Assembly (NCBI GenBank): GCA_030825115.1
Contig: JAPJQL010000020.1
Coordinates: 1 to 62,953, forward strand
DNA: 62,953 nucleotides
DNA from: Lachnospiraceae bacterium
GTDB lineage: Bacteria; Bacillota; Clostridia; Lachnospirales; Lachnospiraceae
Reading direction: 5' to 3'
Shown piece by piece: positions 25,153-34,516 of this stretch. A program made the position numbers and the translations under genes. Every line of letters starts with the position of its first letter. Within the stretch, counting starts at the first letter, position 1. The notes beneath the pieces were generated by a model that saw only the letters and a list, made by a program, of their open reading frames with translations, was not told the DNA's origin and did not search any database.

Positions 25153-25899
25153 ATGGCTATTTCAAAAGGAAGTTCAACAGGGCATGAAGCCTGCTGTTTT
25201 ACATTGGCAGTGGAACAGTATGACGCACAGCAGATGGAGTGCGTGGTTTATATGGGCGTCCGGGAACATGGATATTGCTGCCATTCCTTTTTTGAGCTTG
25301 CCTGGCAGATGGAGCGGGGCTTTGAAAAGATGGATTATCCGACTCCGTCGGTACAAAAAAGAACGTTTGCAGCGTCCGGCATTGCAAAGAGCGGAAAGAT
25401 TGAGCTGGAAGACCGGCTTGTCCCGGGCAGGATGGACGGCAGCCGGGGGAATTTTCTGATTCGGGTAAGGCAATGCTACCATGCCACCTGGCAGGGACAG
25501 ATCAGCCGGAAAGGCGAAGAACAGGACGGCGTTTTATTTGAGAGTTTTTTGGAATTTATCATGATACTGGACGGATTGCTTTCCGGCGGCCGGTCTGCCG
25601 GGCGGACAAAGGGAGCATCTTTGGTGAAGGATCTCGCAGCAGGGCTTATCCTTGCCGGAAGATACGACGGCATATGGGTGGAAGCGCAGGCTTCTGATGA
25701 GGTGCTGGTCTGCGGCAGAAACAGGAAGGACGGTGGCAAAGAGACATTTGCGGTGCGTCCGATGTTTGAGGAAAACCATACGCTTCAGGGGAGCGTGTCC
25801 TGGATGGAAGGCAGGCAGCAGAAGAATTTCCGAAGTTTTCTGGAACTTCTGTTCCTGATGATGTCAGCGGCAAGGAGACAGGCGGCAAAAGAGGCGTGA
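25153..25899 (+). CDS. Hypothetical protein after prfA, 248 aa
   Basis: Not recognised. The frame has a good ribosome site (GGGAGGTGGG) before the ATG at 25153; the ATG at 25126 lacks one. The protein is soluble, with no signal peptide or membrane span. It has several aromatic/cysteine-rich patches early on (CCFTLAVEQYDAQQMECVVYM shortened, GYCCHSFFELAWQME) and two FLEF/FLELLFLMM helices that look like a repeated unit (around 135-150 and 225-240). It is co-directional with prfA, 62 bases after it, and ends at a strong terminator, so it may be the last gene of the operon. Confidence 0.7.
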   Translation: MAISKGSSTGHEACCFTLAVEQYDAQQMECVVYMGVREHGYCCHSFFELAWQMERGFEKMDYPTPSVQKRTFAASGIAKSGKIELEDRLVPGRMDGSRGNFLIRVRQCYHATWQGQISRKGEEQDGVLFESFLEFIMILDGLLSGGRSAGRTKGASLVKDLAAGLILAGRYDGIWVEAQASDEVLVCGRNRKDGGKETFAVRPMFEENHTLQGSVSWMEGRQQKNFRSFLELLFLMMSAARRQAAKEA

Positions 25900-25918
25900 G
25901 ATGAAGACAGCGCCAGAT

Positions 25919-25980
25919 AAAAAAGAGGGCAGGGACATCACCGCAGTTTGGTATGCGGGATGTTCCTGCCCTCTTTTTTA
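25919..25980. terminator. Bidirectional terminator between convergent genes
   Basis: A long hairpin AAAAAAGAGGGCAGG ... CCTGCCCTCTTTTTT, with an inner CCGCA/TGCGG stem. Runs of A and T on both sides allow it to serve both the upstream unknown gene and the BTAD regulator. Confidence 0.93.
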
Positions 25981-27192
25981 TATCGTCCCGGTCTGTCTGA
26001 GGAGGACAGACTGGAGAGAATAGTCGATCACCAGATCTTTTCTTGTATATTCTTTCCTGAAGGTTGAGATGATCCGTTTCATCACGCTGCATCCATTCTC
26101 GTAGGAGGCGGTGGGAAGCAGGATGATGTACTGTGCGAGGCTGTAACGGGCGTAGACATCCCCCCGCCGGAGCGATCTGGAGATCGATCTGCCAAGCGAA
26201 TCCATGGCGCGGACCATCACGGATGTCTTTGGCAGTTCCCCGCCTGCCGTGCGGACGGTCAGAAGGCACAGATAGACAGAATCCCCCGTTCGTTCGATGG
26301 TCCGCTGCTCTAACTGATAAATATCCCGGAAAACCGAATATTCACAGTAATAGGCGCCCCCTGCTTTTTGCTGCTCCTGCAGAGAATCCTGAATGATGCT
26401 CAGGTCGGTGGTAACACCATGTTCCTCATCGCGGATGATCTTATACAGGTCCTTTAACCGTTCGGAAGGCGTGATGGAAAATTCATTGTAGAACAGGTCG
26501 ATCGTGCGTTTATAATGTTCCTGCGCCATGCTCTTTTTACCGGCGCTGTGCAGCGCATAGATGAGAGAATAGTGCAGGTCCTCATCAAATGGCTCGATCC
26601 GGATGGCATTTTCACACAGCCTGGCAATCTCGTCCCAGTCTCCGGCCGAGGTGAGCAGTCCGATCGTTTTATGCACTGTCTGCAGGTACATGGAATGGTA
26701 GCGGGCTCTGATCGGCGCGGTCCAGGACTCCCAGGATGACCTGGGGAGAAAATCGCCCTTGTAAAGGTCGATCGCCTGCAGGGACAGCTGAAGCTGTTCC
26801 TCTTTTGCGATTCCGTCTGCCGCAGCCTGAAGGCACAGGGATTCAAACGCATCAGCATCGGACAGGACCTTGTACTCCGGGTTCCATGCATAAGAACCAC
26901 GCTTTTGGATCACCAGGTCCTGAGGCGGCACGCCAAGCGGTTCCAACAACTTTCGGGAACGGAATACCAGCGTCTTTAAGGCGCCGACCGGGTTCGTACT
27001 CTGGTCATCGGACCAGATCAGATCGATCAGCTCGCCTGTTGCAACGTCCCGGTCTCTGAAGGTGATCAGGTACTGCAGGATACTCCAGGGTTTTTTTGCC
27101 TGATTCGTCTTGCTGTTGATAGAATGATCTCCGATGGAAATGGAAAATTGTCCCAACATCTGGACATGGACGACATTATTTGTATTGGTCAT
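25978..27192 (-). CDS. BTAD-type transcriptional regulator with degenerate GGDEF-like tail
   Basis: A 404-residue regulator. Residues about 8-100 form an OmpR-like winged helix (VQMLGQFSISIGD ... LIDLIWSDDQSTNPVGALKTL). Residues about 105-250 are a helical bacterial transcriptional activation (BTAD) domain (DADAFESLCLQAA, YKGDFLPRSSWESW). The C-terminal third resembles a GGDEF fold, with RRGDVYARYSLAQYIILLP where an active enzyme would have RxGGDEF. The catalytic residues are therefore lost and it should be a sensor only. AGGAG lies eight bases before the ATG at 27192, which is preferred to the ATG six bases earlier. It is divergent from the rfb operon and may regulate it. Confidence 0.85.
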   Translation of the reverse strand: MTNTNNVVHVQMLGQFSISIGDHSINSKTNQAKKPWSILQYLITFRDRDVATGELIDLIWSDDQSTNPVGALKTLVFRSRKLLEPLGVPPQDLVIQKRGSYAWNPEYKVLSDADAFESLCLQAAADGIAKEEQLQLSLQAIDLYKGDFLPRSSWESWTAPIRARYHSMYLQTVHKTIGLLTSAGDWDEIARLCENAIRIEPFDEDLHYSLIYALHSAGKKSMAQEHYKRTIDLFYNEFSITPSERLKDLYKIIRDEEHGVTTDLSIIQDSLQEQQKAGGAYYCEYSVFRDIYQLEQRTIERTGDSVYLCLLTVRTAGGELPKTSVMVRAMDSLGRSISRSLRRGDVYARYSLAQYIILLPTASYENGCSVMKRIISTFRKEYTRKDLVIDYSLQSVLLRQTGTI

Positions 27193-27342
27193 TTGCATTG
27201 CTCCTCTGGATTATTGGCTTTTTCAGGTAAGTAGGATATTAATACGATTAGTATAGCGAAAATGATAGTAAAAGTCTATTGATATTTAAGGAGAAAAGGC
27301 GTTTTTCGCGTCGCTTTATCGGGAATTTTAAAGAAACCGTAA

Positions 27343-27371
27343 TTGAATTATTGTCCCTGTTGTGATATAGT
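27343..27371 (+). promoter_or_regulatory. Promoter of the rfb operon
   Basis: TTGAAT at 27343-27348, 17 bases, TATAGT at 27366-27371, about 30 bases ahead of the rfbA ATG. Confidence 0.7.
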
Positions 27372-27404
27372 ACAACTAATTATGTATACATGAGAGGTAA
27401 ACAA

Positions 27405-28295
27405 ATGAAAGGTATCATACTTGCCGGAGGTTCCGGCACACGTCTTTATCCGCTGACCAAAGTGACATCCAAGCAATTGCTTCCGATCTACGATAAGCCC
27501 ATGATTTACTATCCGTTATCTGTCCTGATGAATGCGGGGATCCGCGATATTCTGATTATCTCCACACCTGAAGATACGCCCCGCTTTGAAGCGCTGCTCG
27601 GCGACGGGCATCAGTTTGGCGTGAACCTGGAATACGCCGTACAGCCGAGCCCGGACGGCCTGGCGCAGGCATTTATCATCGGCGCGGACTTTATCGGAGA
27701 CGACAGCGTGGCGATGGTCCTGGGCGACAACATCTTCCACGGACAGGGACTGAAAAAGCGTCTCCGCGCCGCGGCAGAGAAAGAGAGAGGGGCGACGGTA
27801 TTTGGCTACTATGTAGACGATCCGGAGCGTTTTGGCATCGTGGAATTTGACGCGGAGGGCAAGGCGGTTTCCATTGAAGAAAAGCCTGCACAGCCAAAGT
27901 CCAATTATTGCGTGACTGGGCTGTATTTCTATGACAACCGCGTGGTAGACTATGCAAAGAATCTAAAACCATCGGCCCGCGGCGAGCTGGAGATCACCGA
28001 CTTGAACCGCATCTATCTGGAGAACGGCGAACTGGATGTGACCCTGCTTGGCCAGGGCTTTACCTGGCTGGACACCGGTACCCATGAGTCCCTTGTGGAG
28101 GCGACCAATTTCGTCAAGACGATCGAGAGCCACCAGCACCGCAAGATCGCCTGCCTGGAAGAAATCGCCTATTTAAATGGCTGGATCACCAGAGAGCAGG
28201 TATTGGAGACCTACGAGATCCTGAAAAAGAACCAGTACGGACAGTACCTGAAAGACGTCCTTGATGGCAAATATATTGATAAGCTGCACAACTAA
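27405..28295 (+). CDS. rfbA: Glucose-1-phosphate thymidylyltransferase
   Basis: A 296-residue RmlA making dTDP-glucose from glucose-1-phosphate and dTTP. The nucleotide loop GIILAGGSGTRLYPLTK, KQLLPIYDKPMIYYPLS and VLGDNIFHG are diagnostic. AGAGGTAAAC precedes the ATG at 27405. It is the first step toward dTDP-rhamnose and heads an operon with rfbB and rfbD. Confidence 0.97.
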   Translation: MKGIILAGGSGTRLYPLTKVTSKQLLPIYDKPMIYYPLSVLMNAGIRDILIISTPEDTPRFEALLGDGHQFGVNLEYAVQPSPDGLAQAFIIGADFIGDDSVAMVLGDNIFHGQGLKKRLRAAAEKERGATVFGYYVDDPERFGIVEFDAEGKAVSIEEKPAQPKSNYCVTGLYFYDNRVVDYAKNLKPSARGELEITDLNRIYLENGELDVTLLGQGFTWLDTGTHESLVEATNFVKTIESHQHRKIACLEEIAYLNGWITREQVLETYEILKKNQYGQYLKDVLDGKYIDKLHN

Positions 28296-28316
28296 AATCA
28301 GAAAGGAACAACGAAC

Positions 28317-29339
28317 ATGAAATTTATCGTAACAGGCGGAGCCGGGTTTATCGGCGGAAATTTTGTACATTATATGGTGGAAAAATATCCGGAGGATATG
28401 ATCATCAACTTAGATGCCCTCACCTATGCGGGCAATCTGGAGACGTTAAAGCCGGTTGAAGGAAAGCCAAACTATAAATTCGTAAAAGGAGATATTGCGG
28501 ACCGTCAATTTATCTTCGATCTGTTTGAGAAAGAGCGCCCGGATGTGGTTGTAAACTTTGCGGCCGAGAGCCATGTTGACCGTTCCATCACCGACCCGGA
28601 GATTTTTGTCCGCACGAACGTGATGGGTACGACGACCTTGCTGGACGCATGTAAAGAATTCGGGATCAAGCGCTACCATCAGGTGTCCACCGATGAGGTG
28701 TACGGCGACCTGCCGTTAGACCGCCCGGATCTGTTCTTCACCGAGGAGACCCCGCTGCACACATCCAGCCCCTACTCCTCCTCGAAGGCAAGTGCGGACC
28801 TGTTCGTGCTCGCATACCATAGAACCTTCGGACTTCCGGTTTCCATCTCCCGCTGCTCCAACAACTACGGACCGTATCACTTCCCGGAGAAGCTGATCCC
28901 TCTGATGATCAGCCGTGCGCTGGCAGATGAGGAGCTTCCGGTCTACGGAGACGGCGCCAACGTCAGGGACTGGCTCCATGTATACGACCACTGCCAGGCC
29001 ATTGACCTGATCATCCGCAAAGGCAAGGACGGCGAGGTCTACAACGTAGGCGGCCACAACGAGCGCACCAACCTGGAAGTGGTGAAAACGGTATTGAAAG
29101 CCCTGGACAAGCCGGAGAGCCTGATCAAATATGTAAAAGACCGTCCCGGACATGACATGCGCTATGCAATCGACCCGACCAAGCTGGAGACGGAGCTTGG
29201 ATGGAAGCCGGTCTACACTTTTGACACCGGCATCCAGCAGACGATTCAGTGGTATCTGGAAAACCGCGAGTGGTGGGAGCATATCATCAGCGGGGAATAC
29301 AGCCAGTATTTTGATAAGATGTATGGAGACAGACTGTAA
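28317..29339 (+). CDS. rfbB: dTDP-glucose 4,6-dehydratase
   Basis: A 340-residue short-chain dehydrogenase of the RmlB type. The NAD loop GGAGFIGGNFV, the AESHVDRSI motif, the STDEVYGDL segment and the catalytic YSSSKASAD (Tyr-x3-Lys) are all visible. It makes dTDP-4-keto-6-deoxyglucose. The stop overlaps the first ATG of rfbD (TAATG). Confidence 0.97.
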   Translation: MKFIVTGGAGFIGGNFVHYMVEKYPEDMIINLDALTYAGNLETLKPVEGKPNYKFVKGDIADRQFIFDLFEKERPDVVVNFAAESHVDRSITDPEIFVRTNVMGTTTLLDACKEFGIKRYHQVSTDEVYGDLPLDRPDLFFTEETPLHTSSPYSSSKASADLFVLAYHRTFGLPVSISRCSNNYGPYHFPEKLIPLMISRALADEELPVYGDGANVRDWLHVYDHCQAIDLIIRKGKDGEVYNVGGHNERTNLEVVKTVLKALDKPESLIKYVKDRPGHDMRYAIDPTKLETELGWKPVYTFDTGIQQTIQWYLENREWWEHIISGEYSQYFDKMYGDRL

Positions 29340-30193
29340 TGAGCATGAGAGTATTGGTAACAGGAGCCAAAGGGCAGCTTGGCACCGACTTAATGAATGA
29401 ATTAAAAAAACAGGGTCTGGAAGGGATCGGCGTGGATATCGAAGAGATGGATATCACCGATGAAAAAGCCTGTATGAAGGTGATTTCAGAGGCAGATGTT
29501 GACGCGGTCATCCACTGTGCCGCATATACTGCAGTAGACGCAGCCGAGGATAACGTGGAACTGTGCCGCAAGATCAACGGAGACGGGACCCGCAACGTGG
29601 CCCTGGCATGCAAAGTCGCTGACGTAAAGATGATGTATATCAGCACGGATTATGTCTTCGACGGCAAAGGTACACGCCCCTGGGAGCCGGACGATGAGCG
29701 CCACCCGCTGAATGTATACGGGCTGACCAAATACGAGGGCGAGCTTGCGATTGAAGAACTGCTGGAGAAGTATTTTACCGTGCGGATCGCATGGGTATTC
29801 GGCGTTGCCGGAAAGAATTTTATCAAGACGATGCTCCGGCTTGGAAAAGAGCGGGGAGCGGTCAGCGTGGTCAACGACCAGGTCGGTTCTCCGACCTACA
29901 CCTACGACCTGGCGCGTCTGCTGGTCGATATGATCCAGACGGAGCATTATGGACGTTACCATGCCACCAACGAAGGTGAGTGCAGCTGGTATGAGTTTGC
30001 CGTGGAGATCTTCCGGCAGGCAGGCATGGAGAACGTGACGGTGACCCCTGTCAGCAGCAGCGAATTTGCGGCAAAAGCAGTGCGGCCGGAAAACAGCCGG
30101 ATGAACAGGCAAAAGCTGTCTGACAATGGATTTACCCGCCTGCCGGACTGGCAGGACGCACTTTCACGTTTTTTGAAAGAAATCGACGATTGA
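29339..30193 (+). CDS. rfbD: dTDP-4-dehydrorhamnose reductase
   Basis: A 284-residue RmlD, the last enzyme of dTDP-L-rhamnose synthesis. The cofactor loop VTGAKGQLGTDL, CAAYTAVDAAEDN, STDYVFDG and the catalytic YGLTKYEGE are visible. Translation may begin at either ATG (29339 or 29345). The 3,5-epimerase rfbC, normally between rfbB and rfbD, is not in this window. Confidence 0.95.
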   Translation: MSMRVLVTGAKGQLGTDLMNELKKQGLEGIGVDIEEMDITDEKACMKVISEADVDAVIHCAAYTAVDAAEDNVELCRKINGDGTRNVALACKVADVKMMYISTDYVFDGKGTRPWEPDDERHPLNVYGLTKYEGELAIEELLEKYFTVRIAWVFGVAGKNFIKTMLRLGKERGAVSVVNDQVGSPTYTYDLARLLVDMIQTEHYGRYHATNEGECSWYEFAVEIFRQAGMENVTVTPVSSSEFAAKAVRPENSRMNRQKLSDNGFTRLPDWQDALSRFLKEIDD

Positions 30194-30220
30194 GTGAGCA
30201 TAAAAGAGGAGAGAACAGCA

Positions 30221-31573
30221 ATGGGCAAGTATTTCGGAACGGACGGCTTCCGCGGGGAAGCCAATGTAAATCTGACAGTCGAGCATGCGTACAAGGTGGG
30301 ACGTTTCCTTGGCTGGTATTACGGACAGAAGAACACGGACGGCAGATGCCGTGTGGCGATTGGAAAGGATACCAGAAGAAGCAGCTACATGTTCGAATAC
30401 TCCCTGGTTGCGGGGCTGACCGCCTCCGGCGCAGACGTATTTCTACTCCATGTGACCACCACCCCCAGCGTCTCCTATGTGGTGCGGACGGAGGAATTTG
30501 ACTGCGGAATCATGATTTCTGCCAGTCACAATCCGTTCTACGATAACGGGATCAAGGTGATCAACGGAAAAGGGGAGAAGCTGGAAGAAGAGGTGATTGA
30601 AGAGATCGAGAAATATCTTGACGGCGAGACAGGTGAGATTCCGCTTGCACAAAAAGAAGCCATCGGCAGGACGGTTGATTATGCGGCCGGAAGAAACCGC
30701 TATATCGGCTATCTGATCTCCATCGCGACCCGTTCCTTCAAGAATAAAAAAGTGGCGCTGGACTGTGCCAACGGAAGCGCGTCCGCAATTGCGAAGAATG
30801 TATTCGACGCCCTTGGCGCCCAGACCCTGGTCATCAACAACGACCCGAACGGCATCAATATCAACACCGACTGCGGCTCTACCCATATCCATGTGCTGCA
30901 GCAGTTTGTAAAAGAGCACGGCTGCGACGTGGGCTTTGCCTACGACGGGGATGCGGACCGCTGCATCGCCGTGGACGAGAACGGCAATGTGGTGGACGGC
31001 GACCTGATCCTGTATATCTGCGGCAAGTACATGAAGGAGAACGGCTCTCTCTTCAACAATACGGTAGTGACTACGATCATGTCCAACTTTGGCCTCTACA
31101 AAGCATTTGACCGGGAAGGAATCAATTACGAAAAGACAGCCGTGGGTGACAAGTACGTCTACGAAAATATGTCCCAGAAGGGCAACTGCCTCGGCGGGGA
31201 GCAGTCCGGGCATATCATATTCAGCAAACATGCCACTACGGGCGACGGCATTCTGACGTCCCTGAAGGTGATGGAAGTCATGCTGGAGAAAAAAGAATCT
31301 CTCGCCAAGCTGGTATCGGAAGTGGAGATTTTCCCGCAGGTGCTGAAAAATGTCCGCGTCCATGACAAAAAGCTGGCTCAGGATGACGCCCTGGTACAGG
31401 CGGAGGTTGCGAAGGTGACCGAGGTCCTGGGAGATGACGGACGTATCCTGTTGCGCCAGTCAGGGACCGAGCCGGTTGTCCGCGTGATGGTAGAGGCGGC
31501 AAGCGATGAGCTCTGCGAACGGTACGTGGACCAGGTCATCGATGTGATGAAGGCGCAGGGCCACCTGTTGTAA
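30221..31573 (+). CDS. glmM: Phosphoglucosamine mutase-type phosphohexomutase
   Basis: A 450-residue alpha-D-phosphohexomutase. GlmM converts glucosamine-6-phosphate to glucosamine-1-phosphate for UDP-GlcNAc. GTDGFRGEANV at the start, the catalytic phosphoserine loop ISASHNPFYDNGIK, the metal loop DGDADRC, the sugar-specificity loop GGEQSGHIIF and the phosphate-binding RQSGTEPVVRVM are intact. GGEQSGH is the GlmM form. The ATG at 30221 follows AGAGGAGAG. It directly follows rfbD and seems part of the same surface-sugar operon, so it may be a second, dedicated copy. Confidence 0.9.
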   Translation: MGKYFGTDGFRGEANVNLTVEHAYKVGRFLGWYYGQKNTDGRCRVAIGKDTRRSSYMFEYSLVAGLTASGADVFLLHVTTTPSVSYVVRTEEFDCGIMISASHNPFYDNGIKVINGKGEKLEEEVIEEIEKYLDGETGEIPLAQKEAIGRTVDYAAGRNRYIGYLISIATRSFKNKKVALDCANGSASAIAKNVFDALGAQTLVINNDPNGININTDCGSTHIHVLQQFVKEHGCDVGFAYDGDADRCIAVDENGNVVDGDLILYICGKYMKENGSLFNNTVVTTIMSNFGLYKAFDREGINYEKTAVGDKYVYENMSQKGNCLGGEQSGHIIFSKHATTGDGILTSLKVMEVMLEKKESLAKLVSEVEIFPQVLKNVRVHDKKLAQDDALVQAEVAKVTEVLGDDGRILLRQSGTEPVVRVMVEAASDELCERYVDQVIDVMKAQGHLL

Positions 31574-31606
31574 GCGGTTCAAATACAAAAGAAAGAGGAC
31601 CTGGAA

Positions 31607-33058
31607 ATGCTGTTTAGTTCTCTGATTTTTCTCTGGTATTTCTTGCCAGCGGTATTGATCGGATATCACTGTCTGAAAAACTTAAGATGGAAAAATGCCC
31701 TTCTTCTGTTCGCCAGCATTTTTTTCTATGCATGGGGGGAACCGAAGTATGTGATTCTGATGGTGATATCCATTGCCCTGAACTACGTGTTCGGGATGTT
31801 AGTCGCCGGCCGCAAAGATGTTCTGGCCGGCCGGCTTTTTGTCACCCTTGCAGTTATAGTCAATCTGGGACTGCTGGGGTATTTTAAGTACTTTAATTTC
31901 TTTGGGAAGCTGTTAAATGCGGCATTTGGCAGGGAAATGCTTGGCGCAAGGGAGATTGCGCTGCCGATCGGCATATCCTTTTATACGTTTCAGGCATTAT
32001 CCTATGTGATCGATGTGTACCGCGGGACGATCTTTGTCCAGAAGAATCCCTGGCGGCTGGCTTTGTATGTCAGCTTTTTCCCTCAGCTCATCGCAGGTCC
32101 GATCGTCAAATACCATGACATCGAATCCCAGCTCGGGCAGCGCAGCGTCACCTGGGAAAAGAGCGCTTACGGCGTAAAGCGGTTCTGCTTTGGTCTGGGG
32201 AAAAAGGTGATCCTCGCCAATACCTTTGCCGCCGTAGTGGACCGGGTGCTCCAGAGCCCCAATCAGGACCTGGCGGGGCGCGGGCTGATCTGGTTTACGG
32301 TTTTACTGTATGCCCTTCAGATCTATTATGATTTTTCAGGGTATTCCGACATGGCGATTGGCCTGGGCAAGCTGTTCGGCTTTGATTTTATGGAGAATTT
32401 TAACTACCCTTACCTGTCCATGTCCATCCGGGAGTTCTGGCGCAGATGGCATATCTCTCTGTCTACCTGGTTTCGGGAATATGTTTACATTCCGCTGGGC
32501 GGCAACCGGAAAGGCAGGCTGAGGACCTATGGAAACCTGTTCCTTGTCTTTCTCACCACAGGGCTGTGGCATGGGGCCGGAGCCAATTTTGTGCTGTGGG
32601 GAGCGTACTACGGCGTGTTTATCGTCGCGGAGCGACTGTTTTTGGGCGATCTTTTGGACCGGCTGAAAGAAAAACGGATTCAGATCGGATCATCGGTTTA
32701 CATCAGCCTTGGCATCGTCAACCGGGTGTATACGCTGGGAGTTGTGTATTTTGGCTGGCTTTTGTTCCGCGCGGAAAATCTTTCCCAGCTGAAACTGCTG
32801 GCGCGTAAGATGATTTTTGGCGGGAATGGTTATTATACGGCGGCGATGTTTGCGGACAGGCGGATATATTTTTATATGGCGGCAGGTCTTCTTCTTTGCG
32901 GTCCGCTGCAGGCAGTCTGGAAACGGCTTCCTCTGTGGTTGTACGATGAGGAACACACCGGCTGGCTGGATGTGGCCGTGATGGCAGTCCTGATCTTGTT
33001 CTGCACGATGCTGCTGGTCAACAACACCTATAACCCGTTTATTTATTTCCGCTTTTAA
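31607..33058 (+). CDS. MBOAT-family O-acyltransferase (AlgI/DltB-like)
   Basis: A 483-residue polytopic membrane protein of the MBOAT family. It moves acyl groups (usually acetyl) across the membrane for transfer to an extracellular polysaccharide. The conserved segments are SIREFWRRWHISLSTWFREYVYIPLGG (shortened) and the catalytic histidine region LWHGAGANFVLWG. About 10 hydrophobic spans are seen. GAAAGAGGA precedes the ATG. It is paired with a DHHW/AlgJ-like gene 34 bases downstream, the usual two-gene acetylation module. Confidence 0.92.
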   Translation: MLFSSLIFLWYFLPAVLIGYHCLKNLRWKNALLLFASIFFYAWGEPKYVILMVISIALNYVFGMLVAGRKDVLAGRLFVTLAVIVNLGLLGYFKYFNFFGKLLNAAFGREMLGAREIALPIGISFYTFQALSYVIDVYRGTIFVQKNPWRLALYVSFFPQLIAGPIVKYHDIESQLGQRSVTWEKSAYGVKRFCFGLGKKVILANTFAAVVDRVLQSPNQDLAGRGLIWFTVLLYALQIYYDFSGYSDMAIGLGKLFGFDFMENFNYPYLSMSIREFWRRWHISLSTWFREYVYIPLGGNRKGRLRTYGNLFLVFLTTGLWHGAGANFVLWGAYYGVFIVAERLFLGDLLDRLKEKRIQIGSSVYISLGIVNRVYTLGVVYFGWLLFRAENLSQLKLLARKMIFGGNGYYTAAMFADRRIYFYMAAGLLLCGPLQAVWKRLPLWLYDEEHTGWLDVAVMAVLILFCTMLLVNNTYNPFIYFRF

Positions 33059-33092
33059 GTTGGAATATTAGAGGAACAGGGAGGAAATCGAG

Positions 33093-34190
33093 ATGGCGAA
33101 AAAGTTCATAACCATATGCTTTCTGGCACTGCTCATGCTGCCGAACCTGCTCGGCGCTGCCGCAGGACCTTCGGCATGGAATCAGAGCGGAGAGAACCGG
33201 ATGCTGGCGGCGCCTCCGACAATTTCCCGCGCAAACCTGAAAAATATCCCATCCCAGACGGAAGCTTATATCGGAGACCATGCCCCTTTCCGCAGCCTGT
33301 GGCTGGATGCCTATGCAGCTGTCAACCTGCGTCTGTTTGACAGTATTGACAACACGGGAGTCATCCCGGGCGAGAGGGACGGATGGCTGTTTTATACAGG
33401 CGAGAACACAGTCAATGAGATGCTGGGGATTGAACTCTTCACGCAGGAAGAGCTGGAGCAGATCCTCCAGAAACTTTTGGCGGTGCGGGAGCGGTATGTG
33501 GAGGACCGTGACAATTTTGTCCTTTTTATCGCCCCTGATAAAGAGAAAATCTACAAAAACTACCTGCCCCGCTGCTATGCGAACCAGACCGGGACCTCAA
33601 AAGCCGGGGAACTGGTCCGCTATATCCGGGAGCATTCTGATATTAAGGTCGTATATCCGGTGGAGGAGCTTGAGACGGCTGCAGAAAGCTTCCCGATGTA
33701 CTTTAAAACCGACACCCACTGGAACCGGATTGGCGCATATGCAGCCAGCCAGCCTTTGATCGCGGCGCTCGGAGGAGAGACGCAGCCGTGGCAGGAGCTG
33801 GACATAGAGGTGCAGGAACGTACCCCGGGGGATCTGGCTCTCATGGGGCATGCGTTTCGCCTTTTTGAAAATGATATGGATCCGTTTTACACCGGATACC
33901 ATGACGAGGCAGAGATCGATCTGCTGGAAGAGGACCTGGCAGGAAGCGGCCTTCGCCGCACCCGTACTGACCATGCTCCTGATTCCCGCAGCCTGACGAT
34001 CGTGCGCGATTCCTTTGGAGATGCGATGAACCTTGTTCTGTGCAGATATTTTTCTGAGGTGACCTGCATCAACTGGGAGAAGCTGCATCAGGTCGATGCC
34101 ATGTCCTATCGGTCGGATATCTTTGTCTATGAGGTGGTGGAACGGTGGAGCGGGCGGATTTCGGCAGATTTGGACGCCCTTTTGCAATGA
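33093..34190 (+). CDS. DHHW-family (AlgJ/AlgX-like) polysaccharide O-acetyltransferase
   Basis: A 365-residue secreted or membrane-tethered protein with an N-terminal hydrophobic segment (residues about 4-24). It carries the SGNH-like catalytic residues of AlgJ/AlgX/DHHW proteins: YFKTDTHWNRIGAY (Asp-x-His) at about 205-218, and VRDSFGDAMN with the nucleophile serine at about 307-310. Together with the MBOAT partner it would acetylate a surface polysaccharide, possibly one containing the rhamnose made by the upstream genes. GGGAGG precedes the ATG. Confidence 0.88.
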   Translation: MAKKFITICFLALLMLPNLLGAAAGPSAWNQSGENRMLAAPPTISRANLKNIPSQTEAYIGDHAPFRSLWLDAYAAVNLRLFDSIDNTGVIPGERDGWLFYTGENTVNEMLGIELFTQEELEQILQKLLAVRERYVEDRDNFVLFIAPDKEKIYKNYLPRCYANQTGTSKAGELVRYIREHSDIKVVYPVEELETAAESFPMYFKTDTHWNRIGAYAASQPLIAALGGETQPWQELDIEVQERTPGDLALMGHAFRLFENDMDPFYTGYHDEAEIDLLEEDLAGSGLRRTRTDHAPDSRSLTIVRDSFGDAMNLVLCRYFSEVTCINWEKLHQVDAMSYRSDIFVYEVVERWSGRISADLDALLQ

Positions 34191-34291
34191 CGGAGAGGAA
34201 TAGCAGATATAATCTTTTGTTATACCTTATCGCTTGCAAGAGCTATTTTCTTGTGTTAAAATATATTAACGTTACGACAGTGAGGTCGAAT

Positions 34292-34323
34292 AACCCGGAT
34301 GCGGACTGTCATCCGGGTTTTTT
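34292..34323 (+). terminator. Terminator of the rfb-glmM-acetylation operon
   Basis: A 10-bp stem AACCCGGATG/CATCCGGGTT followed by six T. Confidence 0.93.
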
Positions 34324-34516
34324 GGTCACTGCGGCGATTTTAACAGTAAAGGAATGATGAATGATGGGGTTAGACCTGTAAGCGTAACGATGTTCATTGT
34401 CAAAAACTACGGCGTGATTTACCGACTGCGTGGCCTGGAGCTATGTGTCCTATGACACTTTCGTAAGTTGAGATTGGATTTCAGGTTCAGAATAAAAAGC
34501 AGAAGGAGAGAAGATC

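Noticed and set aside
34324..34516. Possible T-box leader before leuA
   Set aside because: The conserved T-box antiterminator core was not found, nor a terminator stem next to leuA. Only a small palindrome GTGTC/GACAC is present.
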